A stretch of DNA of 64,000 bases. Origin: Patellaria atrata CBS 101060 (Eukaryota > Ascomycota > Dothideomycetes > Patellariales > Patellariaceae). The stretch covers positions 748,315 to 812,314 of the forward strand of contig MU006095.1 of assembly GCA_010093705.1 (NCBI GenBank), given 5' to 3'. Made by a program: the position numbers and the translations under genes. The notes beneath the pieces are model-generated. The model had not been told where the DNA came from, searched no databases, and was given only the letters and a program-made list of their open reading frames with translations. Numbering within the stretch: the first letter of the stretch is position 1; every line of letters begins with the position of its first letter. Of this stretch, positions 1 to 13,667 are shown in pieces.

Positions 1-366
1 GCACATTGTGACGGGACATACATCACTCCTGATGGTACGGAGAGGTCCTATTTCACTTTACATCTGTACCTGAACGATTCGGAGGCAGAAATGGATCAAG
101 AAGCTAAGGCAGAAGCGGAGAGAAATGCGAAAAGTGCTGGAGAGTCGGATCCAACACTATTACCTTTACGTGGTGGAGCAACAACTTTCCATGCTTATAA
201 TTTTGAAGATGGATTCGATATCAACCCTAAGGCAGGCCGAGTGCTTATCTTTCAACATGCATATCTCATGCATTCTGGAGATGATGTTGTGAGAGGTACA
301 AAATACACCATGCGAACAGACATAATGTACAAGAAGGATAGAAAGGAGGATGAGCTTTCTGATTGA
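1..366 (+). CDS. 2OG-Fe(II) oxygenase, prolyl 4-hydroxylase-like (3' end only)
   Basis: The frame is open from base 1 and gives the last 121 residues of a gene that begins outside the window. The second to fourth residues form the H-x-D iron motif (HCDG). Near the end, FQHAYLMHSGDDV carries the distal histidine, followed by TKYTMRTDIMY, which supplies the basic residue expected to bind 2-oxoglutarate. This order is that of the C-terminal catalytic core of prolyl-4-hydroxylase-type dioxygenases, which hydroxylate a protein or small molecule using Fe(II), O2 and 2-oxoglutarate. The substrate cannot be told from this part. The C-terminus is short and acidic-basic (KKDRKEDELSD) with no further domain. 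The family call is firm and the exact subfamily is not. Confidence 0.8.
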   Translation, partial: AHCDGTYITPDGTERSYFTLHLYLNDSEAEMDQEAKAEAERNAKSAGESDPTLLPLRGGATTFHAYNFEDGFDINPKAGRVLIFQHAYLMHSGDDVVRGTKYTMRTDIMYKKDRKEDELSD

Positions 367-1042
367 TGGACGAACAAAATGATAATATATAGAAGCAAAT
401 CATGGAACATGGCGCTAAATTTCAATGTTGTAGTATCCGGAGAATCAGAGTTATGAGGGTGGAATATTGTGTATACGTGTGAACGAACCCTAATATCGAA
501 TACCGCTCGAGATATGATAGAAATTGGCTATTCTTACTTCTCAGGCACATTCACTCTTGCGAGTCTATTGACCATAGCACCGAACCGAAGAAAAGGTATT
601 CTACCAATCACGGCATATTTAACTTTCGAGTCTTTAACCGTGATAGAAAAAGGCTCGAAGAACTAGAACCTTAGTTACGCAAAATCAAAAGAGAACTCCT
701 AAACAACGAAATTGGGGTCTAAAATCAAGGATGGAAGGAAGAAATATGAGATAGGTGAAAGGATTTATACTAATGATTACTACATACAGGGATTGGTGAG
801 AGAGTAGTAAATAGAAGAGCACACAGTTGTTTAATCATTGCTAATTATCTGTACCGGTTCCAATGTTATCTTTAACCATTGCGTCTCTAACATTTACGTG
901 ATCATCAATCCTAACAGCTACAGTAGACAAAAACTATAAAAGACTTGTTTACTTACCAAGGGGTTGAGGTAGACAAATGGGGGAACTAGGATAATCTTTC
1001 TAAGCATCTAATACAACTAAAATTACATCAGTGTCATATATT
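367..1042. other. Intergenic, convergent 3' ends
   Basis: This stretch lies between the stop of the dioxygenase and the stop of the lysyl-tRNA synthetase on the other strand. It is AT-rich, has only short unsupported open frames, and no RNA gene or repeat was seen. It probably holds the two 3' untranslated regions. Confidence 0.6.
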
Positions 1043-2787
1043 CTACATCTTCCTCTCTCCACCCTGACTAGCCCTAACTACATTCCTCAATAGCCCAAAA
1101 GGCAGCACATCCCCAATCCTCTCCACTCCAGCAAACAGCATAACCACCCTGTCAATTCCCATCCCCCATCCTCCCGTCGGCGGCAAACCCCACTCAAGAG
1201 CCTCTAGATACCCCTCGTCAATACCCCCCTCGGTTCCCTCTTCCTTGAACCTAAGCTGCTCTTCAAATTTCCTACGCTGCTCCCGCGGATCATTCTCCTC
1301 TTCGTACGCGTTCACGTACTCGCGACTGTTGATAAATAGCTCAACGCGCGCGGCGACGTATTGGTTTGTGGTCGGACAGAGGAATGATTTTGATAGGGGT
1401 GAGAGTACGGCCGGATGGTGGATTATGAAGGTTGGGGATGTGCAGAGAGGTTCAATGTATTCGCCTGCCAGCGCATCTAGGAGTCGTGGGAGATTAGGGG
1501 TTGCGGGAAGGGGTAAGTTGAGCTCCGCGAAGAGAGATCGGAGCTCATCAGTCGCAGATGGAGAGCTAAGGTCGGGAAGTTTGTGACCTATAGCTGATTC
1601 AAGAGTGGGAATAAAGGGGAGGCGTTTGAACTCGGGTTGGAAATCTATGGGGACTTGACTGATGGAAGGTAGTTGTTCCTCCATAGAATGTATTTTCCGT
1701 GATATGAGTCGGAAAAGGTTTTCAGTGCGTTGTATCAAGTCCTCCAGGGTCGCTAATGGCTCGTAGAACTCGCATATTGAGAACTCGGGATTATGCGTTC
1801 CGTCGGTACCTGTTAAGATTCTCAGTATTAGGAAATATGGGGTAGCCTCCGGGTGGCAATACCTTCATTTCTGAAAACTTGCCCGATCTCGTAAATTGGC
1901 TCTGAGTATCCAACCAGTAACTTTTTTAAGTATAATTCTGGAGCTATGCGAAGCCTTAAGGGCGTCCAAGGAAATTCAGTCCCTTCTGTCTCGAAAGGTC
2001 TCGCCACAGCCCCTCCTACTCCAGGTGTTAGGATTGGAGTACTGACTTCCGTAAAACCATCTTCATCAAGGAAGTCCCGTAAGCATTTAATAACCTGGTG
2101 CCTTAGACGGATAATGTCTCTGGACCGTTTATTTACAAGAAGATCAACGTGTGGATACCTTGCACGTGTCTCCGGATCGACTAGTGTTTCGGGAATTTGA
2201 TGCTCTGAAGGTGATAGAATTTGTGGGAGTTGAGATGCTAATATGGAGAGTTCGCCTGTTGACGTTTTGGTAATCTGTCCATTGATCGCAAACCAGTCGC
2301 CCTTTCGAATGAGACGCTTAAAATGTTGCCATTGCTCACGACTCACGCCGTTTTCCTCTAATATCCTAAAATTACACATGCCTTGAACTTTCTCTTCACG
2401 GTATACCAGATCAAAGAACACTAGCTTTGACCCTGCTGTCCGAACGGTCTGCACCCTCCCAATTACTTGTTTGGTGACTCCAGCAGAATAAGGAATGTCA
2501 CTCGACCTAGCCCATGCATTAAATTGGGGTACACTGAGATAGTGTGGACCCCCGAGAAGTGTCCCCAATGGAGGGTGCATTCTCATCAGTCTCCCATTTC
2601 GTTCAAGTTGTTTCAATCGCTTCTGGTGATCAACCGTAAGCGAAACCCTCTGGGAATCCGCCGGCGGGTTCGAAGCGTAACATCGTCGTTGAAATGTACG
2701 ATAAGTTTGTGTAAATTCGAGTTTTGCTGAGGGTTTCACACCCTTGCACAAATAAGGGTGTAGAAAACGGCAGACATCTTTTCTCAT
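1043..2787 (-). CDS. MSK1: Lysyl-tRNA synthetase, mitochondrial (MSK1-type)
   Basis: Two exons, 2787-1863 and 1809-1043, are joined across a 53-bp intron (1862-1810) that falls inside class II motif 2. Splicing restores FRNEGTDGTHNPEF. The spliced protein is 563 residues. After a basic, Arg-rich leader comes an OB-fold anticodon-binding region (QVIGRVQTVRTAGSKLVFFD), then motif 1 (FLDEDGFTEVSTPILTPGVG), motif 2, and motif 3 near the end (GWGMGIDRVVMLFAGVERIG). It charges mitochondrial tRNA-Lys. The leader and the divergent OB-fold argue for the mitochondrial rather than the cytosolic enzyme. The start at 2787 is the ATG nearest the conserved part. In-frame ATGs further upstream (to 2985) exist but would add an unusual extension that may be 5' leader. 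The gene is divergent from TIM10. Confidence 0.92.
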
Positions 2788-3177
2788 GCTATTAAATGTA
2801 AGTATACAGTCTCTGATGATGGTCATTGATGTAAGAAATGCGTGATAGACGTCAGAAGAGGGTCGGTTTGAAGTCACACACCCGAGAGTGTCATTCGCAA
2901 CGGTTCTTGAAAATTGTTTCATCATAAAAGTATACTGGACGATAATTAGAGCTTGACATACCTGCCTATACCTACCCGCTTGCAATTGGACTGATTGAGC
3001 CGATAAACTAGCTTTTATCTGCGGTCATCAAGCTCTTCCTATAATTGAGGTTTTCGAAGAGGCCCGAGCTTCAAAAAGTTACAACTACGACGTCGAAGCT
3101 CCGCAAGCTCCCATCCCGTCATCAACCCTCAATAACGTCCTCAAACTTATATCTCTGGACACGAAACTCTTTACAAG
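2788..3177. promoter_or_regulatory. Shared divergent promoter region MSK1/TIM10
   Basis: About 390 bp separate the MSK1 and TIM10 starts, both genes for mitochondrial proteins. No TATA box or clear regulator site was identified. The bidirectional role is inferred from gene orientation only. Confidence 0.4.
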
Positions 3178-3578
3178 ATGGCCTCACTATTTGGGAGACG
3201 ACCTCAACCCTCCTCGGCAGAGAAGATCGCCGCTGCAGAAGCAGAAATTGATCTTGTATCAGACATGTTCAATCGGTAGTTAAACCCCTTCACATTTACT
3301 ATTATATTCAACATCTCTTCATAAGACGAAAGATGGACCTATACACCCTAAAATATGACACTCGGCTGATACACCTTGATTTCCCTAGACTCGTCCAATC
3401 TTGTACCAAGAAATGTATTCCAAGCGACTACCGCGAATCCGATCTGAATAAGGGTGAATCCGTCTGCCTAGATCGTTGCGTCGCGAAGTTCTTCGAGGTC
3501 AATGTAAAGGTCAGCGAGAAGATGCAGGGTCAAGCTGCTGCAGGTGGAGCAGGGGGTGGAGGGATGTTTGGCATGTAA
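3178..3578 (+). CDS. TIM10: Mitochondrial intermembrane-space chaperone Tim10
   Basis: Exons 3178-3275 and 3389-3578, with an intron at 3276-3388, encode 95 residues, the usual size for this family. The spliced product contains [16 protein letters not shown] and later CLDRC, i.e. the twin CX3C motifs that form two disulfides in small Tim proteins, about 16 residues apart. It ends in a Gly-rich tail ([11 protein letters not shown]). Tim9-Tim10 hexamers escort hydrophobic carrier proteins and beta-barrel precursors across the intermembrane space. The sequence around the motifs (ELDLV-like start, [20 protein letters not shown]) matches Tim10 better than Tim9. There is an open frame running into exon 2 from 3333, but it lies partly in the intron and does not fit the family. 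Confidence 0.93.
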
Positions 3579-3951
3579 AGGGGAGATGTGCATCGGGCTG
3601 TTCATATGGATCAATGGTAGTACTGGGAAAGGTTTCTTCGATACAGCTTTGCGTTAGGGACATTGTACTGTACGGATCACGGGTTTGGAAATCAGATATC
3701 AAAACACATATCTCTGCTCAGGAAAATGCTCTTATCATATGCTCTGAACTATCTAACCAGATATAGGAGACTTGATAGTCGACGACCTGTTCAGGTCGCC
3801 ATTTGCGCCTGTAGCAACGGTGTACTACTAAATTCCTCTAAAAACCGAACCTAGTATAGTCTGTAGAAGTCGTAGATCATAAAGCTGGTCTAGTCTCCCT
3901 AGCTTACAAAAACAACTCCTACCTCATTCCCAACGCAAATACCATACTCCC
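3579..3951. other. Intergenic, convergent, with short inverted repeat
   Basis: The 3' ends of TIM10 and the next gene face each other here. At 3783-3798 there is a short inverted repeat (CGACCTG, two-base loop, CAGGTCG). It might form a hairpin in RNA. No gene is supported. Confidence 0.45.
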
Positions 3952-4869
3952 TCAATCATCCTCCGCATTTGCCATAATTTCGCGAATCTCGCGGAGATTC
4001 GTCTGAACTTTCGAGGCATGTTCTTCCGCGCGCTTGGCGGCTTTCTCCGCCGCTTCTTGGGCTCCAAACGCCATGAGGGCGTTCTCCTTTGCCTCCGCCT
4101 GCAGCTGCACAACATTAGCATGTCTTCCCTGTTGAAATTGACTCAGGGTACAGGGGAAACATACTCGAATGAGCTTTGCTCGATCACTGGCGGCAAGCGG
4201 CTTTCCAAAGAGACGATCACGCAGACCGCCGAGCTTGGTCTTGCTCCTGGGGCTCGATTTCTGTACGGAAGTTAGTTAGTATGATATACAACTTTATATA
4301 TAAGTTGTACAGAGGACGGGTGAGGGTAAGGTAGTACAGTTCAAGGGAGGCCTGTGTGAGGAGGAATATATCATAAGGAGAAGTTGAACGCTATACAGCT
4401 CTACAATTCTGCAGAAGTGCAGTACGTTTCCCAAAATCCTACATTTGCTGCCATTTGAACTCACATCTTGTCCACAGGGGTACGCGAGATCGTACTGAGT
4501 CAGCAAATCATGAGCTGGACTCATAGCATCCGTATCATTGTTCCGAAGCTGGCGAAGCAGTAACGCCGTCGGTACAGCGCTGTCAATTGACTGGTACCTT
4601 ATCATAAAGCTACCGACATTGTCTCTAGCCGTATTGACGGCCGCCGCGGGTTCTGCCGGTGATCCCGGCTCGCCAGCGAGCTCGAGGCCACCCTCGAGAA
4701 AGCAGAGCGTATGCTCACGCTCTACGGCGACACTGGTGCGTATGGAGGCCTAACTCAAGCGTCAGTGTACAGTTGGTAAGATGGGGATTTGAAATACTCG
4801 TACATATGCTAGCGTCTGGCTAGGACGCGGAATTCTTGAAGAACCAGCGGTAGCTGGTATGGTCCTCAT
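3952..4869 (-). CDS. Unrecognised protein, four exons
   Basis: A coherent model joins four exons, all in phase 0: 4869-4804, 4749-4465, 4260-4165 and 4104-3952, giving 199 residues. The introns (4803-4750, 4464-4261, 4164-4105) have GT..AG ends, and the last two have branch-like TACTAAC and TGCTAAT. The start is MRTIPATAGSSRIPRP. The middle holds an Ala/Pro/Glu-rich stretch and DSAVPTALLLRQLRNND. The third exon is basic (KSSPRSKTKLGGLRDRLFGK). The last exon is an Ala/Glu/Lys-rich helix, probably a coiled coil, ending NAEDD. I do not recognise the family. The terminal two exons are the best supported; exons 1 and 2 are less sure because exon 2 also has an open frame on the opposite strand. No signal peptide or membrane segment is visible. 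Confidence 0.55.
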
Positions 4870-5950
4870 AATGAGTAATGTACGTATTTGTTTGAGTTAG
4901 TAAGTTGCTTGAAAGGTAGATGTGTTGTGAGGAATGAGAGGTTAGTCGAGAAAGAGAATGGACTTGCAGCATTTCTCTGCTTAATATACCTTACTTCACT
5001 TAATGTCGACCTTCTAGTGAGAGATATACTGAAGTGAAACTGTACAAACGACTCTGAAAGCTTAAAATACTGAAGATATATCGAACTGAATATAGCACAA
5101 ACAGACTTATATGTCCATTATATAATATCATTTTTAAAGTGAATCTCCTCCATTGTTGATATGTGAATTCTTATCCTTCAGTGTAGAATAGCAAATATTA
5201 AAATACACTGTCCGGCTGTAAAACGGGTGATGGAAATTGTACGATATTAGACTTTCCCTCCTACCAGGGTGATACTGCTCAATGTAAATATATAATTAGG
5301 AAAACACTCCGACTTAGCGATATAACCGGTCGTATCATGTACCGTACTGGGTCGTTATGAAAGTATCACATTATGTGTACTGTACGATAATGCTATAGTA
5401 ATCGAGGAAGGCTTGCAACGGAAACAAAGACCTACAGAAGCAACCAGAGTATAGCATAGAACTCTAAGGTAATCTGTACGATCATATAACATAGTTACTG
5501 AAGCAACACGAGAACTGCCACCATACCATGAAATGGAACTACCATTTCTGCATTTCAAGGGAATTGGCGGTAACGAAACCGGCAATGAGTGTGACGATTG
5601 AATTAGTTGACTGAAATTCTCTCATTCGTACTTGAATCAAGAAATTTGGAATTGGAATAATCTGGTCTTACAGTATTGTACAGAAAGAGAGCAAAGATGG
5701 AGGATGTTGAAATGTCAATTGGAAATGATCTCGCTTGGTGATTGGTCGCCTACAGGTGGACCCCAAACACAGGAAACAACACATCTTCAATTACAGTCCT
5801 GTCTATCGATACAGAAACCTACACACCTTTGCAAGTGCAAAATAAGTTAAAGAACCAGAGCCGTCCTAGGAGGTCCATCGTGGCGGTCATGCTTCTACAA
5901 TTTGTTCTTCATTCGCAACACGACTAGAGTAAACTCAATCATTCTCTACC
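4870..5950. other. Intergenic, AT-rich
   Basis: About 1.1 kb lies between the unrecognised gene and GWT1. Open frames here are short, lack family signals and are not supported. It contains one copy of the GTACTGTAC palindrome (around 5377). The last part is the GWT1 promoter and leader. Confidence 0.5.
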
Positions 5951-7492
5951 ATGGCGAGTCCTAACTATAAGGCGCGCAAGGAAGCCTTCGTTTCTAATCT
6001 GAATGGAGGAAGTGTATGGGAAATCAACGAAGTCACTTTAGTTGCCCCGGTAGGAATGTTTTCCCGCATACCTAAGATCAAATTCAACTGACTAAATTCC
6101 TAGTCGGCAATGCTCCTTTGGTCAGTTCTACAGTCTCGTCAGAAACTATTCACTCCCTATACGCCGGCAGCTTATCTGGTCGACTTCCTTCTAAACTGTG
6201 GAGCATTGATGCTCGCGTGTACCCTTTATTCTTCCGCACCGGCGCTATTGAACCTGCTGCTCATTATCCCTTCTATACTCGTGTACTTTACCTCTACCTC
6301 TCATGAACGACGAACGAAGACACCGGCACAAAAGATTCCTAAAAGCGATGAAGCGAGTCGGGAAAGCACATCGGAATTCCTTCCTGCAAAACCTTTTATA
6401 ACTGCGTATCGTGGAGGTATGTTAATAATTACCTGCGTTGCAATACTTGCAGTGGACTTTCGCGTCTTCCCTCGTCGTTTTGCGAAGGTCGAAAATTGGG
6501 GTACTTCCTTGATGGACATGGGAGTTGGATCTTTCGTATTCACTATGGGGATCGTATCTGCACGTCCAGTGTTAAAGGAACGATTTCAGAACTCTCCCAC
6601 CCTTTTGAGCAAGCGTCTGATCGGTGCTATGCGTCACTCCGCGCCAATCCTCCTATTGGGATTTGTACGTCTCTATACTGTCAAAGGACTCGACTATGCA
6701 GAACATGTAACCGAATATGGTGTCCATTGGAACTTTTTCTTCACCCTTGGTTTCCTACCTCCGTTCATCGCTCTTTTCCAGTCTGCACTTAATTACGTTC
6801 CTTCTTACGCTGCACTAGCTTTACTGCTAGCTTGCACCTATGAAGCCGCGTTAGACTTCACAGATTTGAAAGCTTTCATTATAGCAGCGCCTCGAACCAA
6901 TCTCTTATCAAAAAATCGGGAGGGGATCTTCTCCTTCTTTGGGTACCTTGCAATATTTCTTGCGGGTCAAGCATGTGGAATGGACATCCTAACTAGGCCA
7001 ATTTCTGCGAAGAAAGGCTCTTCTCGGTTTTCTCGATTAAGAAAGTCAATCCTCGGGAAGTTGATCATATGGACTGCCATATGGACTATCCTTTTTAACT
7101 TGACAACCAATTATTACGGACTCAATTTGCTAGTGTCACGAAGACTGGCAAATTTACCGTATTTTCTCTGGGTCTCAGCATTCAATTGCGGTCAACTAGC
7201 TCTCTTCTGCGCCATAGAAAGCTTCCTCTTTCCAGATCTACATAAAACTGCTAACAAAATCGTTGAAGCTGATAGAGTGAAAGACGCTACGAGTAGACTG
7301 TTACATGCCTTTAACAGAAACGGGCTTGCGATTTTTCTCCTAGCCAACCTACTTACTGGCCTCGTCAATCTTACTCTACCTACTTTAGAGATGGATCATA
7401 TACAAGCAATGGCTGTGCTAGTAGCATATATGGGTACTGTGAGTATGGTTGCAGTAATTTTAGATGCTTATAATGTATCTATCAAATTCTAA
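5951..7492 (+). CDS. GWT1: GPI-anchored wall transfer protein 1 (inositol acyltransferase)
   Basis: Exon 1 (5951-6049) encodes [20 protein letters not shown] onward. A 54-bp intron (6050-6103, branch CTGAC) leads to exon 2 (6104-7492), total 495 residues. The N-terminal KxRKExFVxxLNGG-x-EIN signature is typical of Gwt1/PIG-W. The rest is a string of about a dozen hydrophobic segments with short loops, as expected for this ER multispan enzyme. The enzyme acylates the inositol of glucosaminyl-phosphatidylinositol, an early step in GPI-anchor synthesis, needed for mannoprotein attachment to the cell wall. The length matches fungal homologues. The first ATG of the long frame at 6110 is internal and would lose the conserved N-terminus, so the spliced start is preferred. 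Confidence 0.95.
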
Positions 7493-7754
7493 ACATTAAT
7501 TGCACTCCATTGTACCTGTATAATTTTCGGTTTTTGGAGCTGATTTTTGGGGTGTACGAGGATGACCTCATCGCGTCTTGAACGCGTCTTCTACCCCTTG
7601 TTTAGTAAGGTAGTCTACTTTTTCCAATCTTTCCCTTTCGGGTACCATCCACCCAACCTCCCACATCAATCAATCCGTGGATACCATCAACCAACCTACG
7701 TATTTCTTCAGTACAGTCACTGATTACTGCGAAAGGGGATTATAATCGCATGCA

Positions 7755-8640
7755 ATGACCACACAAATAGCAAAGAAGCGACGTTTGAACAATGCAGCTT
7801 CGATTCTCTCTAAACCTTTCATATCACCTTTGAAAACGCACAATCAAGAGGCGCTGACAACGAATCCTAATGCGTTACGGACTCCTGCATATACACAATC
7901 CCCTTTAGCAGCTTCTACTACAGTCGCCGAAGGTATTGATAATCCTGTAGCAAATGACAAGGTGCTTTCATCTCAACCTGCATTAAGTCCATCTTCAACG
8001 AAGCACATTATCAAAGGCAAGAATGTTGCAGACCCGGAGTTTTCGGAACTCATGAGATATCACCGTCAACTCGAGTCTCAAATCCGCAATACGAGAAATG
8101 GGCTTGACACTCTCCAGCAAGCTTTGAAGATTGAACAAAGTGGACAGGACGAGGAGCTGGAAAAGCTAATTAGTAGGTGGAAGACAGCGAGTAGAGAAGC
8201 CGCAGAAGAAGTCTTTGCTGGTGTTAAAGATCGTGTTAATAGAATGGGTGGAGTTGATGCGTGGAGGCAAAGGGAAAAGCGACAGGATGAATGGAAGAAA
8301 CAATGGGATGAAGAAACTACTGCACAGGATCCGAACGATGAAGACGATGAAGACGATGAAGAGGAGAATGCTCATGGACGAGGTTTGACCGCCGAAGAGA
8401 AAAAGTCCTTACGACAACAGCTCAGGGAACATTATGATGACGGCGACTCACACCAGCACGACGAACAGAAGTTCGTTGAAGATCATGGCCAGGAGGACGA
8501 TGTGAGTATACTCCCTTCGAGCTTCATTTCGCTTTATTGACTTAAACCAGACCTTTACAATGGACATGATGCTCAAGTCTCTCAATATCGATCTCAATGT
8601 CATAGGCTATTGCAAGGACCAACAGCGGTGGGTTGATTGA
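7755..8640 (+). CDS. SFR1: Sfr1/Mei5-like recombination accessory factor
   Basis: Exons 7755-8501 and 8551-8640 with a 49-bp intron (8502-8550) encode 278 residues. The N-terminal half is disordered and basic near the start (KKRRLNNAAS, SKPFISPLK). A coiled-coil region follows (SELMRYHRQLESQIRNTRNG, then LISRWKTASREAAEEVF). An acidic run DEDDEDDEEE comes next. The spliced end is TFTMDMMLKSLNIDLNVIGY plus CKDQQRWVD, a tail typical of the Swi5-Sfr1/Sae3-Mei5 partner in fungi. That complex stimulates Rad51/Dmc1 strand exchange in recombination repair and meiosis. The C-terminal exon is short and easily missed. The family assignment rests on pattern recall of the coil and tail and is good but not certain. 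Confidence 0.72.
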
Positions 8641-9191
8641 GCGCTCGTGTATGCATTTTCTCTATAAATCGTGCGATCTCAGCCATCATAACGATGAGAA
8701 TGTTATACACGTCTAATAGTGTAGGTCATCACTAGCGACGGGCGAATAGTACGAAAATAAAGGTTAGTTGACATACTATGGGAATCTGTCTATCAATCTT
8801 ATTTCTCATCAACGATGCGTATAGTAGCTTATGAATCTAAACCACGTCCTCCACCTCATGGATACGTTGTTTTAAAAACTTATGAAGTGTTGCGAAGTGT
8901 GATAACGCTCATGTGGGTTGCGACTTACCCACATCCAAATCCCCTTCTATTTATCGTTCTATCATTCCTTCTAAATCTGAGCGCATGATACCTTCCTTAG
9001 ACAAAAACTGTTTACGAAAAGTGGTCAGATATTTGTTCATCTCATTTTCCTTTCTCACCTTTCCCAATCATCTTTACCAGTTGCAGTTTGTCTTAGTCCA
9101 ACGACATTTTGTCCTTCACTTTTACCACTACAAGTACCAAACCCAAATTTCAGTCATAGTTACTACCACTTCATTTACATCAGCTAGCAGC
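8641..9191. other. Intergenic
   Basis: About 550 bp. An open frame from 8913 runs into the next gene, but its upstream part has a pyrimidine-rich, leader-like composition and no ATG before 8982 fits, so I treat it as promoter and 5' leader. Confidence 0.45.
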
Positions 9192-10211
9192 ATGGCAACC
9201 AGGAGCTTGTCGATCCGAATCCGGCCGAATGGCCGTCCTCGTGATATTAATGCGCCAAACGAACGTTTCGGAAAGATTCATCCTAATCCAGATTGGATGC
9301 CAGGAAAAAGCAAACCACCGCCGAGCGTCGAAGGATGTAAGTAATCAGATAATGCTATCCAGTTCTAGATTCTGATGTTCTTAGATATTCAATTTCGACC
9401 AGCAGTTCTAGACGAAGACGTGAACGCGGATGTAAGCGCTGCGAAAGAAGAACTTACCCAACTGTGGAATGACTCGATCCCTACGGAGCATGCGAGGTTA
9501 GATCTGGACTTCAAGGTCTCCAACGGTCATGTTACATCTACCAGATCAACTAAGTCGGGTTCAACGAGGAGCAGTCACTCTTCGAATAGCGGCTATGCGA
9601 TGGATCTGGACGATCTATCTCAATCGTTGCGCGATACCAGCCTGGATGATTTGATGTATCAGCTTACAGGACGTGAATGTTCACTCAGTTCTAGCCGGAA
9701 TGATGAGGCTCCTGTTTTAGTCAACGGTAAAAGAAGGGCATCCAGAGATCCTTTCCATACGATATCAGAGCCTGGCTCCAGAAGTCCAAACAAATTGCAC
9801 AAGAAAAGAAGGCCGGTCGTGAGAGGTGTACAGAAGACTTCCCCATTCAAGCCGAGCAAGCACACGAGTGCTTTTGACACCATCCGGTCCATGTTTGCGG
9901 GTAAAGAGGCTTTTCCGCACAAGATAAGGGCATTCAGCGATAGTTGGACTCAACTAACGAAAGACGTCCCATTATCGAAAGCTATAGGAACAGTACCTGT
10001 CAAAGATGGCAAGAGGAAACGCTCTGGTTCGGTTCCACTAGGCAATTACTGCACCGAAGAATTGACCAGAGACGAGAAAGACATCATGGGTCCTTTTCGA
10101 AGACACTATGGACACGCTCAGGTACAAGCACAGCATGGTACCATGAGAAAGGTGTGGGGAAGTCTAGGGAAGGTGGGCGGTGGTAACTTGAAAGGAGGGT
10201 TGAGAACTTGA
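9192..10211 (+). CDS. Unrecognised basic, Ser-rich protein
   Basis: Exon 1 (9192-9336) and exon 2 (9385-10211) flank a 48-bp intron, giving 323 residues. The start MATRSLSIRIRPNGRPRD lies after a long pyrimidine-rich leader. The central part is Ser/Thr-rich and low in structure. Two basic clusters (KLHKKRRPVVRG and GKRKRSGS) look like nuclear localisation signals. The C-terminal third, from SAFDTIRSMFAGKEAFP on, is denser in hydrophobic residues and may fold; it ends in a Gly-rich basic tail. I recognise no domain. A nuclear role is an inference from the basic clusters only. Confidence 0.7.
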
Positions 10212-12385
<2,174 letters not shown>

Positions 12386-12735
12386 ATATGAGACTCATTA
12401 ATTAAAACTGGTATTGGGTACAGTGGAGTGATTTCTTCTGGCTCTTGCATTGGTGTGCGGAAATTAGATAGATCATACTGAAGACTATTTCTTGTAATCA
12501 CTGGATAATGAACGTACTCCAATTCTAAGGTACAATTGAAATTTTGTTGATATGATATGCTCCGATTACATTTTGTTCTTTCGGTCTCTCGGAAGCAATC
12601 GAGCAAATCCCGAGCTCCGAAGTTCATGGGAGTCCGCCAAGACAAATAACCTCGCTCAAAGCTCTCTATCCCAAGTAACATCCATCATCGAACTCTCCAT
12701 ACCAACCTCATCTCCGCTCCTTTTTCCTTGTCGCC
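12386..12735. other. Intergenic GLR1-ATP20
   Basis: About 350 bp between two genes on the same strand. It should hold the GLR1 3' end and the ATP20 promoter. Nothing else was recognised. Confidence 0.4.
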
Positions 12736-13667
12736 ATGTCTCTCTCGGCCTCCCGGACGGTGTTCCGGCGATCACATTTGCTCCTTCACCGCGGCGGCGC
12801 GCGCAATGCCTCGTCCGCGACCGAGACCGCGCAAGCGGCAAAGGAGAAGACCCAGCAGACCACGAGCCGGGCCAGCGAGGGCCTCAGCCGGGTGACGAGC
12901 TCAGCAAGCAGCGCGATTACGACGTATGGGAGTGCAGCTGGGAACGCGTTGGGTAGGATTGGTGGGAGGACTGGAAGGTTGATTGGGGCTGTTAATTGTG
13001 AGTTTTCTTTTATTATTAAAGCGATCTGACGGGATCAATTGGGTCAAATGATTATGGATGACCATTGTAGTCGCCATTGAGATTCAGACTGCCAGCAATT
13101 GAGGTTGTGATGCCGTCAGAATATGATACTAGAACAGTATGCTGGTCATTGCCCCGGGGTCCTCTTGTCCCATCATCGATTACTGCTCTGCTTGTGCAAT
13201 GCATGCGTCAAGTATAATTACTAGGGGATTTTTAAACAGGTTGCTGACAATTGGTTTTCACTCTAGCTCTAATCCCGCCTACCATCTATTATTCGAAAGT
13301 TGCTCTCGAGCTTGGAAAGATTGTCGTCAAGCAACGAGGAATGGCTCCACCGTACGACAGCTACAAGTAAACATATCCGTATATAAGTTTTCTAATAGTT
13401 TTGCCTAGATCCACAGCACAATTTCAATCATATTGGCAACCCATCCTAAACGCTATCAGACACCCGGCATCGATCTCCTCTCGGACATCAAGCACAATTG
13501 GAGACGCACAATCCCTTCTGAGCCGTGCACGAAATCTTAATCGACAGGAGGCACTATCCGTGAGCATCATCCTCGCCGAGGTTATCGGTTTCTTCACTGT
13601 TGGCGAGATGATCGGCCGCCTAAAGATCGTTGGATATAGGGGCTCGACTGCGCATGGTCATCATTAA
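12736..13667 (+). CDS. ATP20: Mitochondrial ATP synthase subunit g
   Basis: Three exons (12736-12997, 13267-13351, 13409-13667) encode 201 residues. The N-terminus is an Arg/Ser-rich mitochondrial presequence (MSLSASRTVFRRSHLLLHRG). The core begins at GRLIGAVNSLIPPTIYYSKV, continues VALELGKIVVKQRGMAPPS and then FQSYWQPILNAIRHP. The C-terminal membrane helix is LSVSIILAEVIGFFTVGEMI with the GxxxG-like GEMIGR region used for dimerisation of F1Fo. Subunit g sits in the membrane sector and helps shape cristae. The first intron is 269 bp, long for this window; the second is 57 bp. All junctions keep the frame. Confidence 0.9.

Noticed and set aside
469-666. Short plus-strand frame after the first gene
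   Set aside because: It has no family signal, no leader-like context and lies where a 3' untranslated region is expected.
5632-5927. Overlapping plus frames upstream of GWT1
   Set aside because: Two overlapping frames of low complexity with no homology I can recall; they sit in the GWT1 promoter region.
9659-9953. Minus frames inside the basic orphan gene
   Set aside because: They are antisense shadows of a frame that is supported by a clean splice junction.
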